Positions 48,362 to 56,814 of a stretch of DNA of 64,000 bases are shown one piece after another. Under the pieces are notes generated by a model. That model was given only the letters and a program-made list of their open reading frames with translations, searched no databases and was not told the DNA's origin. The position numbers were made by a program, and so were the translations under genes. The DNA comes from Actinomycetes bacterium (GTDB taxonomy: Bacteria; Actinomycetota; Thermoleophilia; Solirubrobacterales; JACPNS01): contig JAEYBE010000033.1 of NCBI GenBank assembly GCA_023404495.1, forward strand, positions 91,444 to 155,443, in the 5' to 3' direction. Positions within the stretch are counted from its first letter, which is position 1. Every line of letters starts with the position of its first letter.

Positions 48362-49182
48362 GAGGGGCGCCTTCCCGAGACCACACGCTCGATCCCGGCG
48401 AGGTCTTCGTGGAGCTCGATGCGGTTGAACCCCGCTTGCTCGAGCAGGTGCGCGGTCGCCTGCGCCTGGCCGGCCCCGATCTCCAGCGCGATCAGGCCTC
48501 CTGGCTTGAGGTGCGCCGGCGCCTGATCAGCGAGCAGTCGAACGAGACTGAGTCCGTCGTCGCCGCCGTCGAGCGCGAGGCGCGGCTCAAAACGGGCGAC
48601 CTCGGGTTGGAGCCGATCGATCGTCGCCGCCTCCACGTAGGGCAGATTGGCGGCTATCGCATCGAACTGACCCTTGATCGACTCGAGCAGGTTCGACTCC
48701 ACGAAACGCACCTGGTCGATCCCGAGCAACTTGGCGTTGTGCTCAGCGACTGCGAGGGCGTCGGCCGAGATGTCGCTGGCGAGAATCGTTGCGTCCGGCA
48801 GCTCGTCGGCCAGCGCCAGCGCGACTGCGCCGCTGCCGGTGGCGACGTCGAGAATCCCGCAGGGCCGGTCGATCTTGACCACGGCGACCAGCAACTCGGT
48901 CTCCGGACGGGGGATCAGCACCCGCGGGTCGACCGCGAGGTCGATCCTGCGAAAACCCTGGCTGCCGGTGATGTAGGCGAGCGGCTCGCGCTTTGCGCGG
49001 CGCGCGATCCAATCCTCGTAGGTCGACTCTGCGCCGGCCGGATCGACCAGACCCGCGACGACCTCCGAGCGCGACGCGCCCGCCGCGGCCGCCAGCAACA
49101 GCTCAGCGTCGAGTCGCGGCGTCTCGACGCCGGCGGATTGGAGGCGTGCGGCGCCCGAGTCGATCAGCGCCCGCGCGCCCAT
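48358..49182 (-). CDS. prmC: Release factor glutamine methyltransferase
   Basis: 274 residues from the ATG at 49182, one base after the prfA stop. Methylates the Gln of the GGQ loop of RF1 and RF2. Motif I is ILDVATGSGAVALALA; the substrate-Gln pocket, normally NPPY, reads NLPYVEA here; ALDGGDDGLSLVRLL follows. The N-terminal helical domain is present. Both substrates (prfA, prfB) are in the window. Confidence 0.92.
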   Translation of the reverse strand: MGARALIDSGAARLQSAGVETPRLDAELLLAAAAGASRSEVVAGLVDPAGAESTYEDWIARRAKREPLAYITGSQGFRRIDLAVDPRVLIPRPETELLVAVVKIDRPCGILDVATGSGAVALALADELPDATILASDISADALAVAEHNAKLLGIDQVRFVESNLLESIKGQFDAIAANLPYVEAATIDRLQPEVARFEPRLALDGGDDGLSLVRLLADQAPAHLKPGGLIALEIGAGQAQATAHLLEQAGFNRIELHEDLAGIERVVSGRRPS

Positions 49183-49183
49183 C

Positions 49184-50233
49184 TCAGACTCCCCCGGTGG
49201 CCTGCGCCTCAAGCATCTGGCGCTTCTCGTCGGCTTGAAGCGCGCCGGTGAACTCGGCGAGGTCGCCGTCGAGCACGCCGTCGAGGTTGTGCGAGGTGAG
49301 CTTGATGCGGTGATCGGTCACGCGGCCTTGAGGGAAGTTGTAGGTGCGGATCTTGCCTGAGCGGTCACCGGTGCCGACCTGGGCCTTGCGCTCTGCGGCT
49401 TCGGCGGCCTGCTGCTCTTCGATCGCGCGCTCGAACAACCTTGCGCGCAGCACGCGCATCGCCTTTTCGCGGTTCTGCAGCTGCGATTTCTCGTCTTGCA
49501 TTGAGACGACCACGCCGGTCGGCTTGTGGGTGATCCGGACCGCCGAATCGGTGGTGTTGACCGACTGACCGCCGGGGCCGGAGCTGCGGTAGACGTCGAT
49601 CTGCAGGTCGTTCTGGTCGATCTCAACGTCGACCTCGTCGGCCTCCGGCATCACCGCGACCGTCGCGGTCGACGTGTGGATGCGGCCCTGCGATTCGGTT
49701 TCCGGGACGCGCTGCACGCGGTGCGTGCCGCCCTCGTACTTGAAGACGCTGTAGGCGCCGTCGCCCTTGACAGAAAACGTGTAATGGCCGCCGTCGTCGG
49801 CCTCGATCAGCTCGGGCTTGAAGCCGCGGCGCTCGGCGTAGCGCGTGAGCATGCGGTAGAGGTCGCCGGCGAAGAGTCCGGCCTCGTCGCCGCCTGCGCC
49901 CGGGCGCAGCTCGATGATCACGTCTTTGTCGTCGTTGGGGTCGCGGTCGACCATCGCCATGCGGATTTCTTCCTCAAGCTCGGCGATCCGCGCCTTTGAG
50001 ATCTCGTAGAGCTCGGCGAACTCGGCGTCCTCGTCGACCAGGTCCTTCGCGCCCTCCATGTCCGATTCAGCGCGGCGGTACTCGACCACCAGATCGTGCG
50101 CCGGCTCAAGCTGCCTGAACTCGCGCCCGACCTCGGCATAGCGCTTGCGATCGCCGATCACCTCCGGGTCGCTCATCTGCGCCTGCACATCAGCAAAGCG
50201 CTGCTCGATCTGGTCTAGGAGTTGGGCGATCAT
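49184..50233 (-). CDS. prfA: Peptide chain release factor 1
   Basis: 349 residues from the ATG at 50233. Reads UAA and UAG: the tripeptide is the P-x-T type, P-E-T in QRVPETESQGRIHTS. Catalytic loop SGPGGQSVNTTDSAVR. Start chosen by alignment with the family (MIAQLLDQIEQRF). Separated from DUF1385 by 97 bp holding a terminator hairpin, and immediately followed by prmC. Confidence 0.96.
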   Translation of the reverse strand: MIAQLLDQIEQRFADVQAQMSDPEVIGDRKRYAEVGREFRQLEPAHDLVVEYRRAESDMEGAKDLVDEDAEFAELYEISKARIAELEEEIRMAMVDRDPNDDKDVIIELRPGAGGDEAGLFAGDLYRMLTRYAERRGFKPELIEADDGGHYTFSVKGDGAYSVFKYEGGTHRVQRVPETESQGRIHTSTATVAVMPEADEVDVEIDQNDLQIDVYRSSGPGGQSVNTTDSAVRITHKPTGVVVSMQDEKSQLQNREKAMRVLRARLFERAIEEQQAAEAAERKAQVGTGDRSGKIRTYNFPQGRVTDHRIKLTSHNLDGVLDGDLAEFTGALQADEKRQMLEAQATGGV

Positions 50234-50303
50234 CGGCGACGGTGAGTCTACGGCGAGGCGCCCGACGCACCGCAAGCGTTACAAAACTGCGACAGCGTTG
50301 GGT

Positions 50304-50328
50304 ACCTCTGGCCTTTTGGGCCAGAGGT
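50304..50328 (-). terminator. Terminator hairpin after the DUF1385 gene
   Basis: ACCTCTGGCC and GGCCAGAGGT arms with a 5-nt loop, beginning 2 nt after the DUF1385 stop. No U-tract. It may also attenuate read-through into prfA. Confidence 0.6.
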
Positions 50329-50330
50329 CT

Positions 50331-51341
50331 TTAGGCGACGATCTCCATGCCGATTTCGTCTTCTTCGAGCGCCTCGCGTGGGTTCTCGCGCTCGAGCACT
50401 GCCTCCAGCGAGGCGATGGCCACCGCGAGCTGCTCGTGGTCGGGCTCGCGGGTGGTCAGGCGCTGCAGCTGCAGACCCGGCCACATGATCGCGCGGGCCC
50501 AGAGCTTGGTGCGGTGCTTGCCGATCAGTTTGATCAGCTCAAAGGCAAGTCCCGCGACGATCGGCACGGCGAGCACCCGCGAGGGGAAGAGGATGTACCA
50601 CTCGGGCCGCCCCAGCGGCACGAGCACGAAGATCGAAACGATGAAGACCAGCAGCAGGAAGCTTGTGCCGCAACGCGGGTGAAAGCGCGTGAAGCGCGCG
50701 GCGTTCTCCGGCGTCAGCGGCAGGCCCGCCTCGTAGTTGAAGATCGTCTTGTGCTCTGCCCCGTGGTACTCAAAGACGCGGCGCAGGTCCGGAAGCAGCG
50801 AGATCACCCAGAGATAGAGGATGAAGATTGCGATCCGCATGACCTTCTCGAACATCACGAACTCGAACGAACTGCCCTTGTCGCCCTGAATCAGCGTGAT
50901 CAGTCCGAGCGGCAACAGGAAGAAGATTCCGATCGCGAAAATCAGCGAGAACGCGACCGTCGCGGCCCAGGTGAAGCCGCCGATCTCTTCCTCTTCTTCG
51001 CCGATCTGCTTGTTTGCGGCGATCCCGAGCGCTTTGATGCCGATACCCATCGACTCGACCAGCGCGACAACGCCGCGGACGACCGGCAAGCGGTAGAAGC
51101 GGTTGCGCTTGACCGAGCTCTCAAACTCATGCACTTCGGTGTCGATCTCGCCGTCTTCCTTGCGCACGGCGACGGCCCAGTGCTTGATCCCACGCATCAT
51201 CACGCCCTCGATCACGGCCTGGCCGCCTACCGGTGCGTCGCGCGTGGCGGAGAGGTCGCCGGAGCCGTGATGGACGTGCGCGGACTCGACGGCGGCGCCG
51301 TCGGTGTTCAATTCAGTCGCGGTGACGCTTTCGGACGCCAT
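50331..51341 (-). CDS. DUF1385 family membrane protein (YqhQ-like)
   Basis: 336 residues. Diagnostic PVGGQAVIEGVMMRGIKHWAVAVR near the N-terminus and RRVFEYHGAEHKTIFNYEAGLPLTPENAARFTRFHPRCGTSFLLLV mid-protein. Four membrane helices (about 130-165, 185-205, 245-265, 275-300). Function unknown; the gene is commonly found beside rpmE and prfA in Actinobacteria and Firmicutes. Confidence 0.9.
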   Translation of the reverse strand: MASESVTATELNTDGAAVESAHVHHGSGDLSATRDAPVGGQAVIEGVMMRGIKHWAVAVRKEDGEIDTEVHEFESSVKRNRFYRLPVVRGVVALVESMGIGIKALGIAANKQIGEEEEEIGGFTWAATVAFSLIFAIGIFFLLPLGLITLIQGDKGSSFEFVMFEKVMRIAIFILYLWVISLLPDLRRVFEYHGAEHKTIFNYEAGLPLTPENAARFTRFHPRCGTSFLLLVFIVSIFVLVPLGRPEWYILFPSRVLAVPIVAGLAFELIKLIGKHRTKLWARAIMWPGLQLQRLTTREPDHEQLAVAIASLEAVLERENPREALEEDEIGMEIVA

Positions 51342-51365
51342 CCGCGTCTGATCCAGCTGCGCTGT

Positions 51366-51572
51366 CTAGCGCGCCTTCTTGGCGGCCCTACGCTGGAAGC
51401 GCTCGACGCGTCCACCCGTGTCGACGAGCTTCTGCTTGCCGGTGTAGAACGGGTGGCACTCAGAACAGAGTTCGACGTGGAGCTCAGACTTGGTCGAGCG
51501 CGTGATGAAAGCGTTCCCACAGCTGCAGGTGACGCGGGCCTCGACGTATTCGGGGTGGATCTCGGTCTTCAT
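51366..51572 (-). CDS. rpmE: 50S ribosomal protein L31 (zinc-containing form)
   Basis: 68 residues from the ATG at 51572. KTEIHPEYVEARVTCSCGNAFITRS...CSECHPFYTGKQKLVDTGGRVERFQRR. Four zinc Cys (16, 18, 36, 39) are all present, so this is the C+ form. A TAGAAT lies 10 nt before the ATG. Confidence 0.97.
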   Translation of the reverse strand: MKTEIHPEYVEARVTCSCGNAFITRSTKSELHVELCSECHPFYTGKQKLVDTGGRVERFQRRAAKKAR

Positions 51573-51610
51573 GGTTCGGGAGATTCTAGACGGTCGCGCG
51601 AGGCAAACGG

Positions 51611-52399
51611 TCAGCGGCAAGTCGGGATCGCGAGCGAGCGGATCGAGACGATCTTCGGACGCTGGAGTTTGAAGAGCGGATCGAAGATCGCCGCGGCCGA
51701 GTTTTCGCAGGCGGGCGTGGTGATCTGGAAGTCCCGGCTCTGGTTCTTGCCGAGCGAGTCGATCATCGTCATCACCGGCGCTGCCCCGTCGACGCGGATG
51801 CCGAGTGGCACATCGACCGCCTCGGACTTGCCGACATTCTCCACCGTGATCGTGTGCGTCAGCATCGTCGAGCCGGCGACCGGTGACGAGCTGGCCTTCA
51901 CAAGATTGAGTTTCGGCAATCCGAACTTTTGGACGCACTGCTTCGACCAGATAGTCCGCTTGGACTGCACAGATCCAGTCGTAGGGTCTGCCCACGCGAA
52001 CGAAACCTTCACGCGGTAACGCGCCGCGGCTTCGACGTCGAGGATCCCGAGGTCGCGCTGGTAAGCGGTCGATTCCAGGCTCTCGGCAGATTTCCAGCCA
52101 CCTGTTCCGGAGAGCTTGAGCTTGCGGAAGCGGCCGGACTCGTTGAGCTTGCGGTAGACCTCAAACTTGATCCGCAGGCGCTGCGGGACGGCGAGATTCT
52201 GGCGAGTGATCGTCGCCCGGTAACGCACATCGCGCCCGGCGTACCACGCGCTGCTGCGGCAGGACTTGAGCTTCACGGAGGCATGTGACGCCGCCGCCTT
52301 GCCGCCGACGGGCGCGTTGGCGCCGGCGCCAGGCGTGATCACCAAGAGCAGAAATGCCGCGCAGGCGGCGAGTGTGAGCGGAATACGGAACGATTTCAT
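51611..52399 (-). CDS. Exported protein with repeat-like beta domains
   Basis: 262 residues from the ATG at 52399 (AGAGAAG upstream). Signal peptide SFRIPLTLAACAAFLLLVITPGAGA. Two beta-rich parts: a Cys-bounded basic domain (KSCRSSAWYAGRDVRYRATITRQ...SKQCVQKFG) like those at 19177 and 19724, and a CARDB-like strand pattern (LNLVKASSSPVAGSTMLTHTITVENVGKSEAVDVPLGI). C-terminal Cys in AIPTCR. Function unknown, surface location likely. Confidence 0.72.
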   Translation of the reverse strand: MKSFRIPLTLAACAAFLLLVITPGAGANAPVGGKAAASHASVKLKSCRSSAWYAGRDVRYRATITRQNLAVPQRLRIKFEVYRKLNESGRFRKLKLSGTGGWKSAESLESTAYQRDLGILDVEAAARYRVKVSFAWADPTTGSVQSKRTIWSKQCVQKFGLPKLNLVKASSSPVAGSTMLTHTITVENVGKSEAVDVPLGIRVDGAAPVMTMIDSLGKNQSRDFQITTPACENSAAAIFDPLFKLQRPKIVSIRSLAIPTCR

Positions 52400-52448
52400 C
52401 TTCTCTGAGTTAACCGATCGGCCCGGCCTGAAGTTGCGCCGCAAACAA

Positions 52449-52476
52449 GAAACGCCCCGCAAGAGCGGGGCGTTTC
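52449..52476 (-). terminator. Rho-independent terminator of the etf operon
   Basis: GAAACGCCCCGC and GCGGGGCGTTTC arms with a 4-nt loop; on the minus strand it is followed by a T-rich TTTCTTGTTT tail. The most classical terminator in the window. Confidence 0.85.
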
Positions 52477-52502
52477 AATTCTGCTCGATCCGCGGACGCG
52501 AA

Positions 52503-54203
52503 TCAGACCATCTGGTACAGCGGGCCGTCGCCGCCCTCGGGCGGAGTGAAGCGGCCGCCCTTGGCCGTGATCGCGCCGCACTGCACGCAGTTCGACGGGG
52601 TGACGTGCACGTTCACGTTGCCGTGATCGGGCTCGCCCTCCGGGATCTCGTAGACCTGCGCGGGGCAGAGCGAGACCCACGTCTGCGCGACTTCGCGCGG
52701 GACGTTCTCCTGGATCTTGATGTGGTTGGGAGCGGAGTCGCGGGTGGCGTTTCCGGATCCGAACACCGAGTCCAGCTTGCTGAACGTCAGCTCGTTGTCG
52801 GGCTGCGGGTACTTGTCGTAGCGGTCGCCGATGAACATCGGTTCCTCGGCGTCCGGCGGCGAGATCCACTTGCCTAGCGGCAGGTGACCCTTGGTGATCA
52901 GGCCCATGTTGGCGAGCAGACCGCCGACGAAGAAGCCCTTAGAGAAGACCTGACGCTGCTTGCGCTCGACGTACAGCTCGTCGCCGATCAAGCCGCCCTG
53001 GACCTTCTTGTCGTACTCGGAGAAATCGTCGGAGCCAGCTTTGATCTGACTCGTGAGGACTTCTGCCGCGTAGATCCCTGAGTGCATCGCGTAGTGAATG
53101 CCCTTGAGGTAAGGGATGTTGACCATTCCGCCCGCGTCACCGGTGATCACGGCGCCGGGGACCGAAAGCGACTTCGGCATCGAGAGCCAGCCACCGGACG
53201 GGATCGTTTTGGCGCCCCAGGCGACGCGCTTGCCGCCCTTGAGCAGCTTCGCGACCATCGGGTGCGTCTTGAACTGTTGCAGCAGGTCGTGACAGGAGAG
53301 CGTTGCGTCGGTGTAGTCGAGGCCGATCACCATGCCGATGCAGAGCTTGTCCTCGCCCATCGGGTAGATGAACGAACCACCGAACTCGTTGTACCGTGCG
53401 CCCTTGCGCAGCGGCCAGCCCATCGTATGGATGACCTGGTCGAGCGGCTCGGTGATCTCCCAGACCTCCTTGACGCCAAGCTCGTAGCGCTGCGGCTGCT
53501 CGGGCTTGATGTCGAAGAACTCCTGGGCTGCCATCGTCAAGTGGCCGATCGTGCCCTCAGCAATGATCGTCGCCTTGGCGACGACGTCCACGCCGGGTTC
53601 GAAGTTGCCCATCGGCTCGCCCTCGCGGTCGCGACCGCGGTCTCCGGTGCGGACACCGACGACCTTGCCTTCCTCGACCAGCAGCTTCATTGCCGAGGTC
53701 TCGGTGAGCAGGTAGACACCCATCGCCTCTGCCTTCTCCGCAAGCCAGCGGGACAGCTCTGCCACAGAGGTGACGTAGTTTCCGTGGTTGCGGAACGGCG
53801 GCGGTGTCGGAGTGAGGCGGATCTTGCGCTTCTTGGTGAGCAGGTAGCAAGAGTCCTTTTCTACCTGCCCGTAGACCGGCCACTCAGACGGGTCGATGTC
53901 GGGGAACAGTTCTTCCATCGCGCTCGGGCGCATGTTCGCGCCAGAGAGCGTGTGGGCTCCACAGACCTTGCCCTTTTCGATCACGGCGACAGGGACCTCG
54001 CCGAGCGACTCGAGCAGTTCCGGGTCGTTCTCGAGGATCTGCATGATCTTGATCGCAGCCGCGAGGCCGGCGGGGCCACCGCCGACGATCGCGATTCCGA
54101 CTTCGATCCGCTCGTCCTCGGGATCGGTGGGAGCGCCGACGTACTCCGCCACCTGATCAACAGGTGGCGGAAAGTCGGACGGTTTGACGCCGTGACCGGA
54201 CAT
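52503..54203 (-). CDS. Electron transfer flavoprotein:quinone oxidoreductase
   Basis: 566 residues. Passes electrons from reduced ETF to membrane quinone. FAD-binding VGIAIVGGGPAGLAAAIKIMQ, then ITGDAGGMVNIPYLKGIHYAMHSGIYAAEVL. The C-terminal Fe-S domain has C513 (LCPAQVYE), C539 and C542 (NCVQC), but the position of the fourth ligand (545) is Ile, so the expected C-x24-26-C-x2-C-x2-C set is incomplete. Starts 5 bp after etfA. Confidence 0.92.
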   Translation of the reverse strand: MSGHGVKPSDFPPPVDQVAEYVGAPTDPEDERIEVGIAIVGGGPAGLAAAIKIMQILENDPELLESLGEVPVAVIEKGKVCGAHTLSGANMRPSAMEELFPDIDPSEWPVYGQVEKDSCYLLTKKRKIRLTPTPPPFRNHGNYVTSVAELSRWLAEKAEAMGVYLLTETSAMKLLVEEGKVVGVRTGDRGRDREGEPMGNFEPGVDVVAKATIIAEGTIGHLTMAAQEFFDIKPEQPQRYELGVKEVWEITEPLDQVIHTMGWPLRKGARYNEFGGSFIYPMGEDKLCIGMVIGLDYTDATLSCHDLLQQFKTHPMVAKLLKGGKRVAWGAKTIPSGGWLSMPKSLSVPGAVITGDAGGMVNIPYLKGIHYAMHSGIYAAEVLTSQIKAGSDDFSEYDKKVQGGLIGDELYVERKQRQVFSKGFFVGGLLANMGLITKGHLPLGKWISPPDAEEPMFIGDRYDKYPQPDNELTFSKLDSVFGSGNATRDSAPNHIKIQENVPREVAQTWVSLCPAQVYEIPEGEPDHGNVNVHVTPSNCVQCGAITAKGGRFTPPEGGDGPLYQMV

Positions 54204-54208
54204 GAGCG

Positions 54209-55165
54209 TTAGCCCTTCTTGGCCTTGATGGCCTCGGTCAGCTTCGGCGCGATGGCGTGGAGGTCACCCACGACGCCGAGGTCGCTGAACTCGAAGATCG
54301 GCGCGTTCGGGTCCTTGTTGATCGCGACGATCGTGTCGGAGTTCTGCATACCGACCTTGTGCTGGATGGCACCGGAGATTCCGAGGGCCAGATACAGCTT
54401 CGGCGCGACGGTCTTACCCGTCTGGCCGATCTGACCGGCGTACGGGAACCAGCCGGCGTCGACGACGGCACGCGTCGCGGCGACAGCGCCGCCGAGCGCG
54501 CCTGCGAGATCGTCGGCGATCGAGAAGTTCGCCGCTTCGCCGAGTCCGCGGCCACCGGCCACGAGGATGTCGGCGTCCTCGATGTTGACGTCAGCACCTT
54601 CCTGGGCACCGCGCTCGACGAGCTTGGCGCGCTGCGAATACTCCTTGAACTCGACGTCGGTCGCAACGACCTCACCAGCGGCGCCAACGGAATCGTTGGG
54701 CTCGAAGGCGTTGAGGCGGGCGACGATCACGCCACCGTCACCGGTGTACGCGACATCGACGATGGCCGAGTCCTGCAGGACGGGGCGCTCGACGACCAGG
54801 TTGTCGCCCTCGGCACGGATGCCGGTGGCTTCGGCCGTGATGCCCCAGTTGAGGCGGGCGGTGAGGCCTGCGCCGATCTCGAAACCGAGCAGTCCGCCTC
54901 CGAAGAGGGCGTACTTGGCGCCGCTCTCGCCGGCGATCTTTTCGATCGCGTCGACGACGGGACCGGCGACACCGGCCTGGCCGTTGACCTTGTAGACCTT
55001 GGCCGCGCCGTACTTGCCGAGCTCGGCAAGCTTGGCGTCGTCGAGGTTCTCACCGACGACGACGGCAGAGGCCTCGCCCAGTTCAGCGGCCTTGGAGATC
55101 GCGCCGAGCGAGTTCTTGTTGAATTCGCCGTCCTTCTCGAGGACGTAAACGATGATGCCTGCCAT
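54209..55165 (-). CDS. etfA: Electron transfer flavoprotein subunit alpha
   Basis: 318 residues. C-terminal FAD domain: VAGGRGLGEAANFSIADDLAGALGGAVAATRAVVDAGWFPYAGQIGQTGKTVAPKLYLALGISGAIQHKVGM. Takes electrons from acyl-CoA dehydrogenases. Directly abuts the etfB stop. Confidence 0.96.
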   Translation of the reverse strand: MAGIIVYVLEKDGEFNKNSLGAISKAAELGEASAVVVGENLDDAKLAELGKYGAAKVYKVNGQAGVAGPVVDAIEKIAGESGAKYALFGGGLLGFEIGAGLTARLNWGITAEATGIRAEGDNLVVERPVLQDSAIVDVAYTGDGGVIVARLNAFEPNDSVGAAGEVVATDVEFKEYSQRAKLVERGAQEGADVNIEDADILVAGGRGLGEAANFSIADDLAGALGGAVAATRAVVDAGWFPYAGQIGQTGKTVAPKLYLALGISGAIQHKVGMQNSDTIVAINKDPNAPIFEFSDLGVVGDLHAIAPKLTEAIKAKKG

Positions 55166-55960
55166 TTAGATCAGCTTCCTTTCCTCGAGGAAGGACACGA
55201 TGCGCGCGACGGTGGCGTCGACATCTGCGTCGGCGTCCTCGATCAGCTCGCCCGACTCCTTGGCCGGCGGCGGGTTGATCGCGAGAACTTCGGTCTTCGA
55301 ACCGCTCTCGCCGACCTGCGCGGTGTCAATTCCGACATCCGCGGCGGTCTTCTTGTCGAGCGGCTTCTTCTTGGCGCCCATGATGTCCTTGAGCGACGGG
55401 TAGCGCGGCTCGTTGAGCGCGTCACCGACCGAAAGGACGGCCGGGAGGTCGACCTGGACGGTGTCGTAGCCGTACTCGGCCTGACGCTTGAGCGTGAGGG
55501 TGTTGCCCTCGAGCTTGAGGTCGACGACCTGGGTGAGCGCCGGGACCTGGAGGTGGTCGGCGACAACTGCGCCGATCGTGTAGTTCTCGCCATCGTCGGA
55601 CTGCTGGCCCAGGAGGACGAGGTCGGGGTTCTCCGACTCAAGCACCTTGGCGAGCGCGTAGCCCGTTGCGTTGACGTCCGAACCGGCGAGCGCGTCGTCG
55701 GTCAGCTGGATCGAGCGGGTGGCTCCCTGCGAGACGGCCTTCTGCAAGACGCGGTCGGCGGAGTCGGGGCCCATCGTCACGGCGACGATCTCGTCGACCG
55801 GAGCGCCGCCCTCTTTGAGCTGCACCGCGGCCTCAAGGGCGTGCGTGTCGAATGGGTTGAGGTTCTTCTCGCCGCTGCGGTCGAGGCGCTTCGTTGCTGG
55901 ATCGAGGCGCTTCTGTACCGCGGCGTCCGGAACCTCCTTGACAAGGACGGCGATCTTCAA
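55166..55960 (-). CDS. etfB: Electron transfer flavoprotein subunit beta
   Basis: 264 residues. NPFDTHALEAAVQL, VTMGPDSADRVLQKAVSQGATRSIQLTD, and NPDLVLLGQQSDDGENYTIGAVVADHLQVPALT are family motifs. ATG preceded by GGAGG. First gene of etfB-etfA-ETF:QO. Confidence 0.96.
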   Translation of the reverse strand: MKIAVLVKEVPDAAVQKRLDPATKRLDRSGEKNLNPFDTHALEAAVQLKEGGAPVDEIVAVTMGPDSADRVLQKAVSQGATRSIQLTDDALAGSDVNATGYALAKVLESENPDLVLLGQQSDDGENYTIGAVVADHLQVPALTQVVDLKLEGNTLTLKRQAEYGYDTVQVDLPAVLSVGDALNEPRYPSLKDIMGAKKKPLDKKTAADVGIDTAQVGESGSKTEVLAINPPPAKESGELIEDADADVDATVARIVSFLEERKLI

Positions 55961-56133
55961 GGTGTCCTCCTGGTAGGGGTTCGGCCGTAGCTGTGCACGG
56001 ACGGATTGATGGTCATGACTTCAAGTGGGTCCTGGGTTGGGATTCAGGACGAAGAAAGCTCTCAGGTTGGGAAGAAAGCTGGGTCGCGTTCCAGTCGATC
56101 CGGATACGCGCCGGTGAAAGGTAGCGGGTTTAC

Positions 56134-56141
56134 GAACGTTC
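56134..56141. promoter_or_regulatory. GAACGTTC palindrome
   Basis: Within TTTACGAACGTTCATA. A possible repressor half-site pair in the etf leader; weaker than the dyad at 56181. Confidence 0.25.
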
Positions 56142-56180
56142 ATACGGCTCGCGCAGTCTGATATTCGGTAACTGTCTCAA

Positions 56181-56204
56181 CTAAGTGACTATTGAGTCAC
56201 TTAG
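56181..56204. promoter_or_regulatory. 10-bp-arm dyad, candidate operator of the etf operon
   Basis: CTAAGTGACT-ATTG-AGTCACTTAG, perfect arms. It begins about 10 bp downstream of TACAAT on the minus strand, so a bound repressor would sit over +1. No regulator gene is adjacent. Confidence 0.55.
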
Positions 56205-56364
56205 CTCGATGGGATTGTACCTGCTGGGGTCGATCCGTGTGCGGCGTTCTTCCTCGCTGCCGCCCCAGTCGGCGGTAGTCAGGAGCCGATCCCCCTTTTG
56301 CAAGCGCCTCAGTTTCCCAACAACCGCCGTCTGTGGCGGGAGTCCGGAAAGCGGTACAAGCGAT

Positions 56365-56775
56365 TCAGGCCGCTACGGCGCCGTTGATGTAGTCGACGAT
56401 GTCGCTGGTCGGCGAGCCGGGTGTGAACACCGCCGCTACGCCGAGTTCTTTGAGCGGGTCGATGTCGTCGGACGGGATCGTCCCGCCGACGCAGACGAGG
56501 ATGTCCCCCGCGTCCTGCTCCTTGAGCAGCTTGAGCACCTTGGGCACAAGCGTCATGTGGGCACCCGACAGGATCGAGAGGCCGATCGCATCGGCGTCCT
56601 CCTGCAGCGCGGTCTCGACGATCTGCTCGGGCGTCTGGTGCAGGCCGGTGTAGATGACCTCCATCCCGGCGTCGCGCAGGGCACGCGCGATGATCTTCGC
56701 GCCGCGGTCGTGGCCGTCGAGGCCGGGCTTGGCGACGACGACGCGGATCTTCCTGGCTGTTGCTTGCTCGCTCAT
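56365..56775 (-). CDS. icmB: B12-binding small subunit of acyl-CoA mutase (isobutyryl-CoA mutase-like)
   Basis: 136 residues, the exact size class of Streptomyces IcmB. Cobalamin-binding motif KPGLDGHDRGAKIIARALRDAGMEVIYTG (D-x-H-x-x-G), SILSGAHMTLVPKVLKLL, VCVGGTIPSDDIDPLKELGVAAVFTPGS. It partners with the catalytic subunit at 58573-60225, from which it is separated by two unrelated genes. TAATCT lies 9 nt before the ATG. Confidence 0.88.
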   Translation of the reverse strand: MSEQATARKIRVVVAKPGLDGHDRGAKIIARALRDAGMEVIYTGLHQTPEQIVETALQEDADAIGLSILSGAHMTLVPKVLKLLKEQDAGDILVCVGGTIPSDDIDPLKELGVAAVFTPGSPTSDIVDYINGAVAA

Positions 56776-56814
56776 GCGCGGGGAAGATTAGCCGCGTCGC
56801 CGTCGGCTCCGGCG

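Larger units (their letters stand above)
55961..56364. other. 404-bp regulatory region upstream of etfB
   Basis: No supported gene. It holds a -10-like TACAAT (minus strand, 56214-56219), a perfect 24-bp dyad just downstream, a GAACGTTC palindrome at 56134-56141, and two copies of GAAGAAAGCT (56051, 56071) 20 bp apart. Two small CCGCC/GGCGG hairpins lie at about 56260-56340, toward the icmB 3' end. Confidence 0.5.

Noticed and set aside
54257..55990. 577-codon plus-strand frame over the etf genes
   Set aside because: Fully antisense to etfA and etfB, with the Val/Asp/Leu/Gly/Arg bias of a mirror frame.
56051..56080. Two GAAGAAAGCT copies as a CRISPR or repeat array
   Set aside because: Only two 10-bp copies 20 bp apart; noted as part of the etf leader only.
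56265..56285. B12-box-like AGTCAGGAGCC near the mutase small subunit gene
   Set aside because: It is on the plus strand, the other core elements of a cobalamin riboswitch are absent or in the wrong order, and no plus-strand gene follows.
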